Source: DATBQN01 sp963755825
GTDB taxonomy: Bacteria > Acidobacteriota > Thermoanaerobaculia > Multivoradales > UBA5704
Assembly: GCA_963755825.1 (NCBI GenBank)
Contig: CAVWLA010000001.1
Span: forward strand, 744,001 to 808,000
Direction of reading: 5' to 3'
Length of the DNA stretch: 64,000 bases
Shown: one piece after another, positions 59,989 to 64,000 of the stretch
Position numbering within the stretch: the first letter of the stretch is position 1
How the letters are laid out: each line of letters starts with the position of its first letter
Made by a program: the position numbers and the translations under genes
The notes under the pieces: model-generated
Database searches by the model: none
What the model was told of the DNA's origin: nothing
What the model saw: the letters and a program-made list of their open reading frames with translations, nothing else

Positions 59989-62622
59989 TTGACCATCGAG
60001 CGGCGGCGGCTGGCGGAGGCGGATCGGGGCGAGCGGGCCTGGCGTCTCTGGGGGGCCTATCTCTCCGACCGTCAGTGGGGGACGGTGCGCGAGGACTACA
60101 GCCCGGACGGCAGGGCCTGGGAGTACCTGTCGCACGACGCGTCGCGGAGCCGCGCCTACCGCTGGGGCGAGGACGGCATCGCCGGCCTCTCCGACGACGA
60201 GCAGCGCCTCTGCTGGGGGCTGGCCCTCTGGAACGGCAGAGATCCCATCCTCAAGGAGCGGCTCTTCGGTCTCACCGGCAACGAGGGCAACCACGGCGAG
60301 GACGTCAAGGAGCTCTATTACTACCTCGACGCGACGCCCACCGCCTCCTACCTCGAGATGCTCTACAAGTATCCGCAGGCCGAGTTCCCCTATCGCTGGC
60401 TGGTGGAAGAGAACCGCCGGCGCGGCCGCGGCGACCGCGAGTTCGAGCTGCTCGACACCGGGATCTTCGACGACGATCGCTACTTCGACGTCACCGTCGC
60501 CGTCGCGAAGGCCGCCCCCGACGACCTCTTGATCGCCATCACGGCAATCAACCGGGGACCGGAAGCCGCGCCGCTCGCCGTCCTGCCGCAGCTCTGGTAC
60601 CGCAACACCTGGTCGTGGGGGCGCTGGCACGCCGGCAAGCCGAGCCTCGCCGAGGACCGCGGCGCCGTCGCCGCCAGGCATCCCGCGATGCCGCCGATGT
60701 GGCTCGCGCTCGACGGCGCGCCGGAGCTCCTCTTCTGCGAGAACGAGACGAACGCCCCGCGTCTCTTCGGCGTTGCCGGCGGCGGACCCTTCAAGGACGG
60801 TATCCACGACTACGTCGTCCACGGCCTGCGCGGCGCGGTCAATCCGGAGCGCCGCGGCACCAAGATGGCGGCGCTCTATCGCCTCGAGGTGCCGGCGGGC
60901 GGCACCGCCACCGTCCGCCTCCGCCTCTCCGCGGCGCTCGCCGAGCGGCCGTTCGACGGCTTCGACGACGTCTTCCGCGCCCGCCGCGCCGAGGCCGACG
61001 AGTTCTACGGCGAGCTGGCGGCGGAGGCCGGCATCAGCGGCGACGCCGAGGCCTGCCGGGTGGCGCGCCAGGCCTATGCCGGCCTGCTCTGGAGCCGGCA
61101 GTTCTACCATTACGACGTCTCCCGCTGGCTGGAGGGCGACCCGGCGCAGCCGTCGCCGCCGGCCGAGCGCCGCCACGGTCGCAACAGCGACTGGTTCCAC
61201 TTGAACAATGGCGACGTGCTGTCGATGCCCGACACCTGGGAGTACCCCTGGTACGCGGCCTGGGATCTCGCCTTCCACTGCCTGCCGCTCGCCCGCCTCG
61301 ACGCCGGCTTCGCCAAGAGCCAGCTGGTGCACCTGACGCGCGAGTGGTACATGCATCCCAACGGCCAGCTCCCCGCCTACGAGTGGGCATTCGGCGACGT
61401 CAATCCGCCGGTCCATGCTTGGGCGGCGCTGCGCGTCTTCGAGATCGACCGCGAGGCGACCGGCCGCCCCGACTTCGCCTTCCTCGAGCGCGTCTTCCAC
61501 AAGCTGATGTTGAACTTCACCTGGTGGGTGAACCGCAAGGACGTCGAGGGGAAGAACGTCTTCCAGGGCGGCTTCCTGGGCCTCGACAACATCGGCGTCT
61601 TCGACCGCAGCGCGACGCTGCCCACCGGCGGCCACCTCGCCCAGGCCGACGGCACCAGCTGGATGGCGATGTACTGCCTCAACCTGCTGCGCCTGGCGCT
61701 CGAGCTCGCCCTCTACAACCCGGTCTACGAGGACATCGCGACCAAGTTCTTCGAGCACTTCCTCTACATCGCCGGCGCGCTCAAGAACATCGGCGGCGAC
61801 GACATCGATTTCTGGGACGAGGAGGACCGCTTCATCTACGACGTGCTGCGGCTGCCGGACGGCCGGACGACGCGGCTCAAGGTGCGCTCGATGGTCGGCC
61901 TCATCCCGCTCTTCGCGGTCGAGATCCTGAACGCCGAGATGCTCGACCGGGTGCCGCACTTCAAGGCCCGCCTCGAATGGTTCCTCGACTACCGGCCCGA
62001 CCTCGCGAGCCTGGTGTCGCGCTGGTACCAGCCGGGGAGCGCCGATCAGCGCCTGCTCTCGCTCCTCCGCGGCCACCGCATGAAGTGCCTGCTCTCGCGC
62101 ATGCTCGACGAGGCGGAGTTCTTCTCACCCTTCGGCGTCCGCGCCCTCTCGCGCTACCACCTGGACCATCCGTACGTCCTCGAGGCGGGTGGCCGCACGT
62201 TCACCGTCTCCTACCAGCCCGGCGAGTCGGAGTCCGGCCTCTTCGGCGGCAACTCGAACTGGCGGGGGCCGATCTGGTTCCCGGTCAACTACCTGATCGT
62301 CGAGTCGCTGCGCCGTTTCCACGGCTACTACGGCGAAGAGTTCAAGATCGAGTGCCCGACCGGCTCGGGGAAGCTGCTGACGCTCGCCGAGGTTGCCGAC
62401 GAGCTGGCGCGCCGCCTGGTCGCCCTCTTCCTGCCCGACGAGCGCGGTCTGCGCCCGGTCCTCGGCTGTCACCCCAAGCTGCAGACCGACCCGCACTTCC
62501 GCGACCACCTGCTCTTCCACGAGTACTTCCACGGCGACAACGGCCGCGGCGTCGGCGCCTCGCACCAGACCGGCTGGACGGCGCTGGTCGCCGATCTGCT
62601 GCGGCGCCCCGCGCCGAAGTGA
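59989..62622 (+). CDS. GH63-type (MGH1-like) glycosidase
   Basis: 877 residues from a TTG 6 bases after AGGAGG; in-frame ATGs upstream lack such a site and give unconserved text. No signal peptide, so cytoplasmic. The N-terminal beta-sandwich begins LAEADRGERAWRLWGAYLSDRQWG. The (alpha/alpha)6 barrel contains SMPDTWEYPWYAAWDLAFHC (Asp426, the likely general acid), HPNGQLPAYEWAFGDVNPPVHAWA, GESESGLFGGNSNWRGPIWFP and HEYFHGDNGRGVGASHQTGW (Glu845, the likely base). This is the pattern of bacterial GH63 proteins such as YgjK and mannosylglycerate hydrolase. The natural substrate, perhaps an alpha-glucosyl or mannosyl compatible solute or storage sugar, is not determined. Confidence 0.94.
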   Translation: MTIERRRLAEADRGERAWRLWGAYLSDRQWGTVREDYSPDGRAWEYLSHDASRSRAYRWGEDGIAGLSDDEQRLCWGLALWNGRDPILKERLFGLTGNEGNHGEDVKELYYYLDATPTASYLEMLYKYPQAEFPYRWLVEENRRRGRGDREFELLDTGIFDDDRYFDVTVAVAKAAPDDLLIAITAINRGPEAAPLAVLPQLWYRNTWSWGRWHAGKPSLAEDRGAVAARHPAMPPMWLALDGAPELLFCENETNAPRLFGVAGGGPFKDGIHDYVVHGLRGAVNPERRGTKMAALYRLEVPAGGTATVRLRLSAALAERPFDGFDDVFRARRAEADEFYGELAAEAGISGDAEACRVARQAYAGLLWSRQFYHYDVSRWLEGDPAQPSPPAERRHGRNSDWFHLNNGDVLSMPDTWEYPWYAAWDLAFHCLPLARLDAGFAKSQLVHLTREWYMHPNGQLPAYEWAFGDVNPPVHAWAALRVFEIDREATGRPDFAFLERVFHKLMLNFTWWVNRKDVEGKNVFQGGFLGLDNIGVFDRSATLPTGGHLAQADGTSWMAMYCLNLLRLALELALYNPVYEDIATKFFEHFLYIAGALKNIGGDDIDFWDEEDRFIYDVLRLPDGRTTRLKVRSMVGLIPLFAVEILNAEMLDRVPHFKARLEWFLDYRPDLASLVSRWYQPGSADQRLLSLLRGHRMKCLLSRMLDEAEFFSPFGVRALSRYHLDHPYVLEAGGRTFTVSYQPGESESGLFGGNSNWRGPIWFPVNYLIVESLRRFHGYYGEEFKIECPTGSGKLLTLAEVADELARRLVALFLPDERGLRPVLGCHPKLQTDPHFRDHLLFHEYFHGDNGRGVGASHQTGWTALVADLLRRPAPK

Positions 62623-62659
62623 CCGCGACCCCGGCCCGCCGCCGCCCTCCGTGCGGCTC

Positions 62660-63976
62660 TTAGCCCGCTTGACCCGCCGCCGCCTCGCGGAGGCAGGCGA
62701 GCGCGGCGAGCGCCTCGCGCAGGATGCCGCGGGCGACGAATACGGGAAGAATCTGCTGTGCGAGGGAGCGGAGCTCCGAGGCCCGGTGCTGTTCGGAGTA
62801 CAGACCGGCCAGGTAGAAGGAGGCTGTGGCGGCGGCGTAGGGGACGTCGAGCGCCAGAAAGCCGTCGCGGGCTTCCAGGAATGACTTCTCGGCTTCATCG
62901 CGCTTTCCCAGGCCGCGGGCGATCTTCCCCGCCACGCAGATGCGGCGGTAGCGGATGGGCAGGGTCTCGTACTGTCGGTAGAGGGGCTCCATCTTGGCCG
63001 CCAGCGCAGCGGCCTTGGAGAAGCGGCCCGCCTCGGCGAAGTCATCGATGAGGTTGTGCCAGGCGCAGAGAACGAGCGCCGGCTCCCGCTCGGGATCGAC
63101 CAAGTCGAGCGCCCGACGGGTCACCGCGATCGCCTCGGCCATGTCGCCGTCCACATGCCAGACCGTGCCGAGAGTCAGAAGCGACCGGCCTGCGAGGTGG
63201 TCGTCGCCTTGCGCCCGATAAATCTCGACCGCACGGTTGAGGACCTTCTTGGAATCTTCCAGGCGGCGCAGGGCTCGGAGGAGAGATCCCTGGAGAGCGA
63301 GGAGCGCCGCCTCTCTCACCGGCTCGCGGGTACCCTCTGCGAGGTGAGAGAAGGCTCTCTCCATGGCTTCGCTGGCGCCCTGGAGGTCGGATCTCATCCG
63401 TCTTGCATTGGCGATGCTCGCCCAGGCGCGCGAGCGAAAATCGGCGATCACCTCGGGGCCATGCTCGCCGACTCGCAGAAAGCTCGCGAGCTCGAGCGCG
63501 AGGCTCCCGAGCTGCTCGCCATCGTCGATTCCCCCTGGCCGCGATGCGAGCGACCGATCGACCAGCAGCTCGCCGAGGCCGAGCGTCTGGAAACGTGCGT
63601 CCTTCGCCAGAATCACCCTTCGGCGCTCGACCGGGTGGGCGAGCAGCAGAGCCAGCAGGGCCCTCGATTCCGTGGTGCCAGGCCCGCTCGAAGGGGCAGG
63701 ATCTTTCCGAGTGCGTCTCGTCGGTCGAACCGGCGCGGCGGCCTGCCATTCGCCGGTCCACCCGAGGATCTTGGCCGTGGGCTCGGCGGTCCCGGCGGTC
63801 CTCTGCCGCAGCAGGCGCAGAACCTCCTCACGGCAGGTTTCGCAGCCGAGCAGGTGGAGGACGAAGCGGGCCGGGTCGGTCGACAGAGCGGCGGCGAGCG
63901 CATCGAGGGAGTGATCGGGAGGGTGAGTTTTCGTCGCGCGACCTCGGTCAAATGCCTGCCAGGGCTCTTTCTCCAT
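62660..63976 (-). CDS. TPR-like repeat protein with N-terminal zinc-finger-like motif
   Basis: 438 residues; ATG near the right edge of the window, with its promoter outside or within the last 24 bases. Residues about 41-52 contain HLLGCETCREEVL, an H-x3-C-x2-C motif like the zf-HC2 zinc-binding segment of anti-sigma factors. The rest is helical repeats of TPR type (ARRMRSDLQGASEAMERAFSHL; ALLALQGSLLRALRRLEDSKKVLNRAVEIY; SLLTLGTVWHVDGDMAEAIAVTRRALDL; ICVAGKIARGLGKRDEAEKSFLEARDGF). No membrane segment. It may act as a regulatory scaffold with a sigma factor encoded beyond the window; that is inference. It is convergent with the glycosidase gene, 37 bases apart. Confidence 0.88.
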   Translation of the reverse strand: MEKEPWQAFDRGRATKTHPPDHSLDALAAALSTDPARFVLHLLGCETCREEVLRLLRQRTAGTAEPTAKILGWTGEWQAAAPVRPTRRTRKDPAPSSGPGTTESRALLALLLAHPVERRRVILAKDARFQTLGLGELLVDRSLASRPGGIDDGEQLGSLALELASFLRVGEHGPEVIADFRSRAWASIANARRMRSDLQGASEAMERAFSHLAEGTREPVREAALLALQGSLLRALRRLEDSKKVLNRAVEIYRAQGDDHLAGRSLLTLGTVWHVDGDMAEAIAVTRRALDLVDPEREPALVLCAWHNLIDDFAEAGRFSKAAALAAKMEPLYRQYETLPIRYRRICVAGKIARGLGKRDEAEKSFLEARDGFLALDVPYAAATASFYLAGLYSEQHRASELRSLAQQILPVFVARGILREALAALACLREAAAGQAG

Positions 63977-64000
63977 CCTGGCTAAGGCTGTTCGAAGCTC

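Noticed and set aside
60075..62663. Second long plus-strand frame over the glycosidase
   Set aside because: It gives Arg/Pro/Ala-rich text without motifs; the overlapping frame carries the complete GH63 catalytic text.

Overview
The window is GC-rich (about 70 percent G+C by eye) bacterial chromosome from a Gram-negative-type organism. Tat and Sec exports, a lipoprotein, an S46 dipeptidyl-peptidase, a DUF1501/DUF1800 pair and a secreted protein with a 'TPCRAVDTR'-type N-terminal domain all fit the Acidobacteriota (possibly a Thermoanaerobaculia-like lineage). Myxococcota or another large-genome phylum is not excluded. There is no rRNA, and I saw no tRNA, insertion sequence or CRISPR array.

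Region 1 (1-38770) is the 3' part of a large hybrid PKS/NRPS operon, all on the + strand, with genes overlapping by 1-4 bases or separated by 2. In order: the end of a PKS (KR-ACP; cut by the window edge); a 700-residue protein with a catalytically altered condensation domain and a scrap of an adenylation domain; C-A-PCP-KS-AT-KR*-ACP; C-A(Pro)-PCP-C-A-PCP-KS-AT-KR*-ACP; and a 5389-residue terminal NRPS, C-A(Ser)[FkbM methyltransferase]-PCP, C-A(Thr)-PCP-sulfotransferase, C-A-PCP, C-A-PCP-thioesterase. Read collinearly, this gives polyketide start - aa1 - malonyl - Pro - aa3 - malonyl - Ser (probably O-methyl) - Thr (sulfated, or dehydrated through a sulfate) - aa6 - aa7 - release. All three PKS modules carry KR-like domains that have lost catalytic residues, both complete ATs read as malonyl-specific, and there is no epimerisation domain. 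No phosphopantetheinyl transferase, transporter or regulator is in view, so the cluster must extend leftwards or rely on genes elsewhere.

Region 2 (38771-42424) is a membrane-bound SpoIIE/RsbU-type phosphatase and, convergent to it, an exported S46 peptidase with DPP11-type specificity residues.

Region 3 (42425-48753) looks like a secreted copper/redox operon: a Tat-exported CotA-like multicopper oxidase, an SCO1/SenC copper chaperone, an exported protein of unknown family with a His/Cys/Met cluster, a Tat-exported solute-binding protein with no permease nearby, and a TlpA-like thioredoxin. A 20-bp perfect palindrome and a smaller inverted repeat lie upstream of the oxidase, and a strong hairpin terminator lies inside the operon.

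Region 4 (48782-64000) is mostly housekeeping and cell-envelope genes: guaB, a DUF1501/DUF1800 pair, a lipoprotein, secA, an M23 peptidase, a GH63-type glycosidase and a TPR protein with a zinc-finger-like N-terminus. The most interesting material is in the operon of region 1: the dead condensation protein, the decayed KRs, the methyltransferase-interrupted serine domain and the in-line sulfotransferase after threonine.
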